64,000 bases of DNA from Anthostomella pinea (Eukaryota > Ascomycota > Sordariomycetes > Xylariales > Xylariaceae), in assembly GCA_963556695.1 (NCBI GenBank), contig CAUWAG010000020.1:1116001-1180000 (forward strand). The letters are read 5' to 3'. The notes under the pieces were generated by a model. That model did not search any database. It was not told the origin of the DNA and saw only the letters and a list, made by a program, of their open reading frames with translations. A program made the position numbers and the translations under genes. This document shows, piece by piece, positions 11,458-21,729 of this stretch (positions are counted from its first letter, which is position 1; each line of letters starts with the position of its first letter).

Positions 11458-11831
11458 TGTCATGGTCTGGTATAGGTAGCCCATGTGGTGAGTCTTGGAG
11501 CCCGGACATGAGTACATGTACCACCATTGAATGTCAAGCTGCCACGTGTGACGGCCTGCACAGACCTTTCCACATGACAAGTGGATACTTCCTAATAGGG
11601 GAAGGATCTGACCAGAGGATCCCCTTAAAGAGGCAACCTCCCACTGTACCTATCTCTCTCTCTCTTCCTTTCCTCTCTAGTCTTGATATTCTCGTCAATA
11701 GAATAATAGCTGCTTGCTGCCGGCCATGTCCCAGCTCCTCAGTACGCTCGCCGTGACACCACGCTTGATATTCGACATCCTTTTGGGAGGAACAGCCGTG
11801 GCATGGTGGTTATGGTGAGCGTTCCATCACA
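11458..11831 (-). mobile_element. Solo LTR or small LTR-like element, outer member of a nest; TSD CTTTT
   Basis: Starts TGTCATGG and ends CCATCACA (inverted ends with one mismatch). It is flanked by CTTTT at 11453-11457 and 11832-11836. It is interrupted at 11547-11758 by another solo LTR; without that insert and its target duplication it is about 157 bp. Orientation is uncertain. Base composition is normal while both flanks are AT-rich. Confidence 0.7.
11547..11758 (-). mobile_element. Nested solo LTR, family 1, inverted copy; TSD CCACG
   Basis: This 212-bp element on the minus strand begins TGTCACGG at 11758. It is flanked by CCACG at 11542-11546 and 11759-11763. It is nearly identical to the 214-bp element at 13387-13600 in the opposite orientation, including a CT/GA microsatellite and a CTTGATATTCTCGTCAATAG-type block. 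It sits inside the element at 11458-11831. Confidence 0.85.
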
Positions 11832-11986
11832 CTTTTGGATAAATGTAACAAGGTTAAATTATTATTTTAAACGTTTATTATATAATAATGCTTTTAATAA
11901 CGTTATTTTTATATTTTACCTAGATAATTATAAATAGTTTAAAAACTCTTTAAACCCTTTTCACATTATAGCTGTGTTTTAAGCCG

Positions 11987-12180
11987 TGTCACGATGCCTG
12001 CGGCGTTGTGTGGAAATCTGGTGTTGTATTCCGAAAATAACAAGGTGAGGAAGAAAAGGAAAGCCAGCCAAGGTGTGGTGCGTACACCTACCTTGTATAG
12101 TGGTCCCGTTCCTTATCCAATATACACGTGACCTGATGACTCAGTATTCAACCAGGTAAATACAGCTGTACACCGTCACA
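11987..12180 (-). mobile_element. Solo LTR, family 2, internally deleted inverted copy
   Basis: Plus-strand ends are TGTCACGA and CCGTCACA; read on the minus strand it begins TGTGACGGTGTACAGCTGTA. It matches both ends of the element at 13253-13905 but lacks about 240 bp of its middle. Flanks are AGCCG (11982-11986) and AGGCG (12181-12185), a target duplication with one changed base. Confidence 0.75.
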
Positions 12181-12381
12181 AGGCGTAGTATTTAATAACG
12201 ACGATAATGAGAAAACTCTGTAAAAATCAAAGATATTATTAATAACGACCGGTAATAGCGTTAGCTTAAAACGTTAATTTGGATTTTTAAGTTTATTATA
12301 AAGGCTGAACGCGTATTTAAGGTTAATAATATATAGTTTAACAGGTTTATTACTTGTTAAAAGAGGTTGAATAATGAAAAC

Positions 12382-12583
12382 TGTTGGATCCATGTGATTC
12401 CACAGTTAAACCATCCATACAGAACCCACATATATGATTAGATAAGAGATTAGATACCAGATTGTGAGGTCACTTAGCCAGACCTGCAGGTCCAGCTAGA
12501 CTTTCCAATCCAACCATCAGCAACATCATGACCTTGACCCCATACTCGAGTATTATGATTGATCGTTCAAGCCTGTTCCCACA
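12382..12583 (+). mobile_element. Probable solo LTR, family 3 (202 bp)
   Basis: A GC-normal block with TGTTGGAT at the left and TTCCCACA at the right, that is TG...CA ends; TGTTGGA is a common Copia-type LTR start. Flanks are AAAAC (12377-12381) and AAAAT (12584-12588), which would be a target duplication after one C-to-T change, the RIP direction. No second copy is in the window, so this is weaker than the other LTR calls. Confidence 0.5.
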
Positions 12584-13252
12584 AAAATATTCTTATCATT
12601 TAGTTTAAATTTATATTTTTAAAAAGTCAATTAATATTATGTATTTATTGTTTTGAACGAATAAATAACGAAACAACTAAATAATTAAAACTAAATAATT
12701 TGAGAATTAAATTTCAAGATTATTATTAAATACATCTATTTTAAACATTAATTGAATATTTTCGGCTTTATTTATAATCTCGGGTTTAGCGATTTTTAAT
12801 AACAATAGCAGCTTATTAAAAAGGTTCATACTTTTAAAGCGCGTGAAAGTATTTTTTCTAATACTTTAAAGCTATATAATGAAGTTTAAGTCTTTAAATA
12901 TTCTTAAAAAATAACCGAGACTTCTAGAAATATACTAGGAAATTTTATAAACAGGTTATATAATATAATCGTTAATTTTATACTTTTTAAACGCCCTTTT
13001 TAGATATAGAATTGTATATAAAACGCGCGGAAAAACGGGTTAAGCTAATTAAAGATTACTAAATTAGTCTTTGTTTGTATAAATTGCCGTATTTTATGAA
13101 AGCTATAAGAAAAATAAATAAATTATAGCTTTAATAATTTAATAAACAAATAATTAAATGTTTCAAAGTGTAAGCTTTATATAAAGTTATTAATACGCGG
13201 TTAATAATTAAAAGGGGTAAATCGTTAAATTAGGTTTAATAAACACGATTAT

Positions 13253-13905
13253 TGTGACGGTGTACAGCTGTATCCACCTGGTTGGATGCTGAGTCATCAG
13301 GTCACATATAGATTAAATAGGAGATTTGAACCATATGTATTGCAGCCTCGGCTGTACGCACAACTGTTGTTAGATACTAGCACAAATGTCACGGCGAGCG
13401 TACTGAGGAGCTGGGACATGGCCGGCAGCAAGCAGCTATTACTCTATTGACGAGAATATCAAGACTAGAGAGGAAAGGAAGAGAGAGAGAGAGATAGGTA
13501 CAATGGGAGGTTGCCCCTTTAAGGGGATCCTCTGGCCAGATCCTTCCCCTATTGGGAAGTATCCGCTTGTCATGTGGGAAGGTCTGTGCAGGCCGTCACA
13601 ACAAATATGTTGAATGGAAGCCGGAGACAGACACCGGAAGATCTCCAGTGGGGCAGAGACGCACAGGGCATCTGACCCACCAAGAAGACAGATGATCAAT
13701 CTCTGCACGCAGAACAAGAACACAATCAATAGAATCAATTAACATCCGTGTATTCAACAAGATGATCAATCTCTGCACGCAGAGCAGAACAATCAATAGA
13801 ATCAATCAACATCCGTGTATTCAACAACTGTTCCTTTTCTCTCCCACCTTGTTATTTTCGGAATATAACACCAGTATCCAGCACACCGCCGCAGGCTTCG
13901 TGACA
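13253..13905 (+). mobile_element. Solo LTR, family 2, interrupted by a younger LTR; TSD ATTAT
   Basis: Begins TGTGACGGTGTACAG and ends GGCTTCGTGACA. It is flanked by ATTAT at 13248-13252 and 13906-13910. A family 1 solo LTR sits inside at 13387-13600; without it the element is about 434 bp. It contains a tandem duplication of roughly 70 bp (two copies of a block with CAATCTCTGCACGCAG, about 13690-13828). The inverted, shortened relative is at 11987-12180. Confidence 0.85.
13387..13600 (+). mobile_element. Nested solo LTR, family 1; TSD ACAAA
   Basis: A 214-bp element beginning TGTCACGG and ending CCGTCACA. It is flanked by ACAAA at 13382-13386 and 13601-13605, exactly within the family 2 LTR. 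A GA microsatellite lies near 13480-13495. It is the opposite-orientation twin of 11547-11758. Confidence 0.9.
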
Positions 13906-14590
13906 ATTATGATAATAAAAATTCGAAATTTTTAATCGGCTTTATATGATACGCTAATACCCCCGGTATATAAATATACTCTTTAAATATACTTAAGATA
14001 TCCGGTTATTTCGTTTCGTTATACGGATAGTTGCGAAAATATAGGTATTGTATTCGTATAATCCGTATAATATACTATACGTATTTTCGAAATCAAAGCC
14101 TTACGGTTTACAAGCGGCGTGGCTGGAACTCTTCACGTGAAATCTGATACATGACCAAGTGCTGTGGAATGAAATTCGTACAATGAAGTACTACAGGTAA
14201 CCAGTAGTAAAAATAACAGGCCTAGAAAATGAAGAAAGTAAGCTGAAGGTGTTTGAAGTCTTTGATGAGAAGCGCAGACCATTTCATGCAGGGAGTTGCG
14301 TCCGCCATCGGTCGGTTACATCACAGTAACAAAAAAGCGTCACTTTGTCACAGCGTTGTCTGTCTAAACCAGACCACTTTGAAGTTGCGCATTTGATTCC
14401 ACTGTCATCTATATAGAGCAAGATCAGAAGTTCAGCAGCCATAGTAGCCAACCAATATACCACTGGCTATATCAGTCGCAGAGCCAACAGCTGAGTAACT
14501 CCTTATCCCTGTATCGTGTCACACATCGAGGTTGCACCGAATTTCCGCAAACGCCATCATTGATATACACCCTCGCATTCGTCAAGCCCC

Positions 14591-17500
14591 CTATTCGACC
14601 CAGGCAATACGGGTACGGCGTTTGGTGGGTCTCGCGGACGCCTCTGCGCCATCGGCAGCATTCTCAGACGCCGTTGCAGCTGCTGGAGAAGGACTGTGTG
14701 GCCGCTTCAATCCTTTGACGAGCTTGAATGACTTGCGAATAGCTCCATTCGTTTGCGTCGTACTCACCTTCTTCTTACCCTCTGGGCTGTCTGCAAGCAG
14801 TCCCTCATCTGGGTGAAGATCGCGTCCAAAGCCCCTTCCGAACACGTATTGTGGGATTGCCAGTCGCGTCGTCTGCGGGACGCCGTCTTCAATGTCAGGC
14901 ATAGGGATGATCTTCGCATTCAAGATCCATTCGAATATCTTTCGATCGTCCAGCACGTCTTTGACCTTGCTGTGCTCGGCTTGAGTCATATGCTTGCGAC
15001 GAATCACGATGATTTCCTCGATACTGTTCCGCAGAACCAAGGTTTCGACCGTCACCGGCTTCTTTTGGCTTATGCGGCGTGCTCTTCCAATCGCTTGCGC
15101 CTCGACCTGCGGATTCAAAACAGGAGTAATGAAGTAAACACGCGAGGCACTGCGCATGTCGAGGCCGAAAGCTGCCTGACTAATGTCCATCAACATTACC
15201 CGAAACTTGGCATTGTGAGTGAACGTAGTAACATATTTCGCTCGCCTTTCAGGACTTAGACCGGCTTTCGTGTATATTAGGTGCTGGACTTGTAGCTGCA
15301 AGCAAGGTCAGTCGGTCATTCCCGCCTGGTACCCCGAGGACAAATGCACTTACGATCTCGAGTACCCCGGCGAGGTAATATGCAATGTTGTCATTCTCAT
15401 AGAAGACGAGGATCTGCTCTTCATCTTGATACTTGATGATAGAGTCGATGAGATACGACAACTTGGCCGATACAGAGGAGATGATCTGAGTCCTCGCTAG
15501 AGGCTCGGCAATCTCGATGTTGCTTGTCGCTGCAGCCCCTAGTTGCTCGTCTTCTTCTATAATGATTGGAGTTGACTTCGGTTTGGCCTGACGATCGTTT
15601 CCGAGAGGAGTGTTGCCAGCTAAACTGGTCGCTTGCGGATTCTGGGATGTTGTGCCGCCAGATGCTTCGATGGCTGCTGCAAGCGCCTGCGACCGCTCAG
15701 ATACACCTTGTCGGTCTAGACGGCCATTTTCTCTGGTAGCAACTTAGAATCAGTAATTACTTCTTTTCGACGAGAAACAAAGAGCCAGAATGCGTGTCTC
15801 GGGAGCAATGGCTCTTGACACAGGCCAGAAGGGGCAATAAGGAGCTCTAAAATGTACATACATCATGATCCGGAGAGAAGTCGGCGCGTCGATGCAAGGG
15901 TTGAGGAATTTCTGCAACGAGTGGATCATCCCGGCGTCGGTACAGATGAGTCCACCTTCGGCCTCGTTGTCATCAAGCGACCAACTCTTTCCATTGCCAC
16001 CGGGGAAACTCTGTAGGTACAGAGGCATCGCATGGAACTGGTTGCTAACAGCTTTCAGGCGGTTACTCACAGCCATCTTGCCAAATTCCAAGGCCCGTTT
16101 CAGGAGATCCTCATCCTCCGCTGAGATTGGGATCGCCTTCTTTTCGAGAAAGCTCTCAGCGGTCTCTAAGGACTTGGTGATTTCCTCGGTGGACCAGAAT
16201 ACCCCACCAAAGAAACTGGCTTGCTTCAGGTTTCTTACGAGCTGATTGAGGCTCTTTCTTTGCCGCTCATGAAAGAAGTAGTCCATATCCGTTCGTTGAG
16301 ACTGAACCGAGTTGAAGATTATCATCATGGAGAAGAGGTTCAGCGAAAGCTGATCTTGAAATGACCCATCCAACAACACGATCTTGTCATTGACGGGCGG
16401 GAGAAGGTCGCTGACATCGGGTAGCCGGTGGCGGACGATCAAGGAATTGAGGGTAGCTGCCAAGCAGTCCTTGCGATCATGGCCCTTGGCGTGCTGCTTT
16501 GGGTGCAACACATATAAATTCCAATCCGCTACGCTGTCTCCAACCTCATTCTTCGTGTTAGCCCAAGGTCTGACCTTGAGATACTTCGCGGCCAGGTTGC
16601 CAATGCGTTGGAGGTCATCTTTCTCTTGTTTGAGCTTGACCTCAGATGTATCTTGGGCATCGCCCTTCCTGGACGTATCCTTGGCTGCAATGGCGTGTTG
16701 ATGAACGCCGTAAAGGCCTCGTGAAGGCGTTCCAGTGACAACCCATCGAGCAGAAATCTCGAGGCGATCGAGAACCATCATCACGGCGCTCCTCCACGAC
16801 CTAGTTCTGTTGCCCAATTTGTGACCCTCGTCAATGATACAACGCTTGAAATGAACATATTCCAACGGGCAATATGTGTCAATAGCCGGGCCTTCGCCGT
16901 TCGAGCGTTCCATTGCAAGCCGCTCAAAGCGAGTTTCTGAAAAGAGAATGACGTCGTAACCTAGCAACACGGTCAATGATGGTATCGGGGCCTTCTCCAC
17001 AAGCACAATAACATTCAGTCCCGTTGTGTGCTTCTTCATCTCTTCCTGCCATTGTCTGACGAGGTTGTTGGGAACGATGATAAGCGTCGTGTGGCTGAGA
17101 AACACCTCCTTGGGTGGAACAACGCGAGGTGCAGTTCGGTTGCTTCGACGGGGCTCAACCAAGTTGTTGCTAACCTTGTAAAAAGCGCGGTTCTCAGCCT
17201 GCAGCAACACTTGGGTGCAGTGCTGATAATCGTAGTTGAACTGGGCCTTACAAGACTCGAAGTAAGATTTCCATGGTAGCGAATGCTTGTTTACTGCAGC
17301 TGCAGCCATATCCATCAAGCTTCCCATTCTCTTTCGTGGAGAAGTCTCGGGGATGAATGGCTCTGGAGGTGTCGTTGGCTCATTCCTGGTGCTGAGAATG
17401 AGAGCCAGACAGGTGAGAGTCTTGCCAGTACCCATCTCTTCAGCGAGAATCCCGCCACGCAATCCGTCATAATATCTTGGCTCTCTCAGGACCATGCCCG

Positions 17501-18242
17501 ATACGTCGTCGTAGTACCATGGACAACCTGACTGATCGAGAACGGAACGGAATCGAGGGTCAACAATCCTACCAGGCTCCAACTCACGTTGAAGCATGAG
17601 AGCAGCTGATCTACCCTGGTATGGATAAAGAGAGGTACTCAGACCTGATATTTGGCTTTCGAGCAAGCCTTGCATCGCATCACGGGCATACGGATCTGCT
17701 ACTGCCTCTGGATGAGGATCGGGCGACGTGACGTTGTTAAACATGGCCAGGAGCGAGGTGTCTTTGCCATCTGACAGGGCAGCTCCGACCTGATCTGTCG
17801 GATGGCTCTGATGAGTGAAGCTGGTGTGTCCATCCCAGCAACCTGAAGCGTATTCCAGGCACGAGAGAAGGAGCGACGATGCCTTGATGAGTTCAGGACG
17901 TACATTCTTGATGCCTCCATTGACGTCGTGGGGAAGCACGTAGACGCGGGCCCTTCCGATGATTTGCGAATCTGACTGTGGTATACTGGAGAAGGACAGG
18001 TGGACGTATCGGTGCTGCCACAGATCCCGAAATGGTTTCAGAGTATGTGATCCGAGGAGCGCCTGCTGTGTCCCTGCAGAAAGGCAGGACGATGGAGGAA
18101 GATCATCTCTCGGATGGGCGAAGAGTCTCCAGGAACCGGTTACGTCAGGAGGCAGGAGTTCAGGTGCTTTCTCATTCCCGTCTGCGCGAATGACGATGCA
18201 TCCAGCCGGAATGTACTGGGTGGTCCAATGCTTCTCCTCCAT
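14591..18242 (-). CDS. SNF2-family DNA-dependent ATPase/helicase (1154 aa, three exons)
   Basis: Probable nuclear chromatin-remodelling or repair ATPase. Exons are 18242-15862, 15732-15354 and 15295-14591; introns are 129 and 58 nt and all phases agree. After about 200 residues of unassigned N-terminus comes the SNF2_N domain, with Walker A EEMGTGKT (about 268-275), motif Ia LIIVPNNLVRQW, motif II DEGH (471-474) and motif III VVTGTPSRG. The C-terminal helicase lobe follows in exons 2-3 (QILVFYENDNIAYYLAGVLE, then FGLDMRSASRVYFITPVLNP and motif VI QAIGRARRISQ). No RING finger is visible between the lobes, so it is not a canonical Rad5/Rad16 protein. The exact subfamily is undetermined. The stop lies about 500 bp from the AT-rich island. 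Confidence 0.85.
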
Positions 18243-19081
18243 GGTCGCCTCCTTGCTCTGCTGCAGATGGTGATATCAGATGGGTGTCTACGGCGAAGAT
18301 GGCGGATGTGTGTGCTACTTAGCTGTGCCGGAAGAGTGGAATGTGAGGATGGAAAGGGCTCAACCTGCATTCGCGCGTGCCGATAGGTATTTCAACGTAT
18401 ACGATTCCGCAGGCGGAAGATGGAAAGCGTTTTGTAAGTTTGAGATGGCAGAGGATGTGACGGCCTGAGGGTGTCAGATACAGTGGGAGAAGGAACAGCT
18501 CTCAATTGGTTCAGGTTGCAGCTTACGTACTGTCTGAAGCTCCGTGTATATCCAAGACCACACGGTGTACTTGGATACATACTTACCACCTACCTACCTA
18601 CGTACACCTTGAAGCTGTTGACAACACACATGCACCTGGTTGCGATCACACTTTCTACCTACTTTTTGGACAGAATAGTGGTTTATTGGCCCTAGACCTG
18701 TAGTTATAATGACACTTCCCAACACAAACTTGGTGAATACATGCACGTAGTCAGGAACGGAGCTCTAATACGTAAGTACAATTGCAGAAAGGCCATAATA
18801 AAGACCTAGGGTATCGAAAAATACAACACGGCCAACAATATCCGACCGGCTTTCGCCACAATCCTGAAGATACTGAGAATAACTCAACACCGAATGACAT
18901 AGATCTGGGCCCCCTAGCCTCATGGGACAGGTATCACAGTTGGAGGAAGAAGTGTAGAGCTCGGTAAGGTTACGGTGCCAAAATGAATATGTCCTGAAAG
19001 GAAAGGGGTTCGATCCTGTCGTAGAACTGCAGCCGCCTTCTGTAAGGTATGCTGCGGTTCCTGGTCATTGATTAGACATTA
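18243..19081. other. Intergenic: promoter side of the SNF2 gene, terminator side of the next gene
   Basis: No gene is supported. Short frames on both strands are unremarkable. It includes ACCTACCTACCTA/CGTACACC tracts near 18590. Confidence 0.45.
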
Positions 19082-21729
19082 TCATAACGCAGGGTCATCC
19101 AAACCCTCCAAGATCCGCCGGGCTGCCTCGATCTTCCTTCGGTACACCCTGCTCTCGGTGCTGGCGCGCCCGGCTTCAGCCAACCCGAGGACACATCGGC
19201 CTAGGTCTGCGATTAACCGCTCGACAAGAATTTGGTCTTCCTTCTGGAGCATCTCAATCGGGGCCGTCTTTCCTCCGTCATTGACGCTTTCGCATATGCT
19301 GGCGGTGTCGTTCATGAGTGCCTCCGAAATCTGTTTGAGTACTTGGTCTGGCGAGTCACGTGGCGTAAGAACGCCGTCGTTCATCTTGGCCCGATTGACC
19401 AGTGGAAAGCTCCTGGTAGTGCCAGTCGATTCGAGAGATGACACTGATGGGCGGTGCGAAAAGGAAGATGCACTACTTTGAGGCCAGTTGGTGCCTAACT
19501 TTCGTAGTCGACTCCCATCGGAGCCGGAATCGCTCCTTTCAGACGCAGAATCAGTTCGCCTTGCTGTCTCCGGCGTATGTGTTCGGGCACGGTGGGGTAA
19601 CTCGACAACCTGCTCGTGGTAGTCCTCAATCTCCTTGTTGTCTGCTCTGGTGATTCTACCCTCGGTGGCCGTTGCAAATGATTCTATGGTGGATATCGAA
19701 CCTGTACTGCTTGGTCGAGATCGACCCCTGTTCTTACCAGCGCTCGTTCTCGATTTGGCAGACGGAGTTGGCCCCTTAGTGGTCTCCACCGACTCTTCAG
19801 AGCTGAAACTCCCGCTCCTATTCAATCGCTTTTGACTCATACTTCCCATTGCGCTGTGCAAAAAGAAGTGCTCGTAGTCAAAGGCATCTTCACGATCCTC
19901 GTGAGACACCTGATTCTGGACAGAATCATGATACGATGACTCGCCACTCTCGCTTCCGGAATCGTCCCCATTGTTCGGTACTGCATCATCATAACCATCC
20001 TCAGTCTTCATGTCTTCCTGGTAGTCGATACCTTCCTCTTCTCGGCTCATGGTTGATATCGCACTCTTGTCGGGAGCATGTGCTCGAGTACCGGCAGGAG
20101 TCAATCTTGTTGGAGGGATGTCCTCCTCAGCATCGGTGTAGCCACTCGCGAGAGACTCTTCGTCCTCTTCCAGAATCCTCTGGTGTCCCACATGATCCAC
20201 ATTGCGATGGTTTGCACTCGAGTTGTCGCCCTCAGTGGGATGTGAGTTTGGATCATCATCGACCGGGTCGCTCTCGTCGTGGCCATTCGTTTCAGCGTAC
20301 CATTGGTGTGCGTGAGTGAAGGGGCTCGGTGTCCGCAAACTCTGGAGACTCCGACGCTTCATGCTGTCAGCACGTGCCTGGTCCCTTAGCGTCGACAGCC
20401 TCCCTTTCAAATCATTCATCTGGTCTTTCAGGTCTCCTATATGTGCTGAAGATGCCGACCGTCTCAGGCTCTTTTCCTGAAAGGTCCCAAAGGTCGGAGT
20501 GAGGAAAGAATCCACCCTATCATCCTCTAAGCTGGGCCTCGAGGAGTCCAATGCCACGACAGGTTCATCTTCGCTCAAAGGTTCGAGTCCGCGATCAATG
20601 ACACGCAAAGACATTTTAGTCTTGGCGAAAGACGCATTCCCGTAAATCGAGTTGCCGTTGGGACTGTTCTTGCGATCGTCGCGTCTGTACTCAGCGCTGC
20701 GAGAGGTCTGGAGCGGCTGTCGATACCCACCAGCCGAGCCCAGAGCACTCGAGGATCTCTGCGCGTACGCGTTGGGCTTGCGCTCAGTTGGAAGATTGCC
20801 CTCACTGGAAACCCTGGTATGTGCGTGTGAATTCTCGCGGTGGCTTGCGTCATTCTCGTGGTAGACTGTTGTCGCCGGCCGGATCATGGGTGGTGACGGT
20901 GTCGCATCGGATCCCAGGGAGGATAGGGTTGGAGAATTGAGCGAGGTCCTTGCTCGACTCAGATTGCCCTCCATAGTCTTCCACACGTTAGCAAGTGTTC
21001 ATCCATGGCTATGGCCTTTGTACTCACCGTCAACCGCCGTTTGGCGTTTGCTAGAATTTGCTCGGCTCTACGGCTTAGAGCGGTAGAATATCGCTCCTCG
21101 CCGAAGCCGTTTGGCAGCTCCCTGGCTGGCGATATCGACTCCTGCATTTCAGCATCATCAATGTACGAGTCCGCTACGCTTTCTTCGTCGTCGTCCCCTT
21201 GGAATTCGTCGTCCCCTTGGAAGTTGCTATCGTCGATGCTGACGGAATCGTCGAAGTCTGCAAACAGCCCAACTTGCTCGTTGGCCGTAACGGTGCTGGT
21301 TGAATCAATTGACGCACGCCTTTCGCGCGCAAGTTTCAATTCCTTTTTCATGGAAGCGTCGTAGGTCATTGTAGGGGTAGACCGCGTGGGAAAGTCGTTG
21401 CGTATGGATGCCGAGCGTGACCTCGTTGGACAGGTACTCTCCACCTCTGTGACTTCACCGATGTCAGACAGCATCGTTCCATTCCCATATATGATCGGGG
21501 TGGTAGGGGACATCAGCCCCGTCGTGAAGGACTGGGTGGACAGATCGAACTGCATATCGGCGACGTGTGCGTTCTTCCACATGATCAGGGGAGAATGTGA
21601 GCGATCTGGGGAAGAAGCCATGTCGTCGTAGTCGGGTAATATCATGTCTGGGTTCGTCAGCGTGGGCGAGGCAGGCAGAGGCGGGTAGGATGCAGGCCCC
21701 GAACCCGACGACTGCGTCTGCGTCTGCAT
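19082..21729 (-). CDS. Large Ser-rich conserved fungal protein of unknown function (865 aa, two exons)
   Basis: Exon 1 is 21729-21028 and exon 2 is 20977-19082. The 50-nt intron has a GTGAGT donor and an AAG acceptor and joins in phase 0 (NAKRRLT-TMEGNLSRARTSL). The protein is mostly low-complexity and acidic/serine-rich, and probably disordered. Two ordered blocks stand out: a helical segment around the intron (ALSRRAEQILANAKRRLT) and the C-terminal 70 residues (EDQILVERLIADLGRC through RKIEAARRILEGL). There is no signal peptide, membrane segment or enzymatic motif. The architecture, with many Ser/Thr-Pro sites, fits a regulated scaffold or cytoskeleton-associated protein, but that is inference only. 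Confidence 0.8.

Larger units (their letters stand above)
10375..14100. repeat. AT-rich island, RIP-like transposon graveyard with solo LTRs
   Basis: From about 10375 the sequence becomes extremely rich in A, T and TA, with no coding potential beyond short frames, and returns to normal near 14100. This is what repeat-induced point mutation leaves behind in Pezizomycotina. Islands of normal GC inside it (11458-11831, 11987-12180, 12382-12583, 13253-13905) are discrete solo LTRs, annotated separately. No intact reverse transcriptase, integrase or transposase frame remains. The original AT-rich element cannot be identified by eye. Confidence 0.8.

Noticed and set aside
18995..19020. GGGGTTCGATCCTG, a second possible tRNA B box
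   Set aside because: One base short of a B box, and no cloverleaf can be drawn from the neighbouring sequence.
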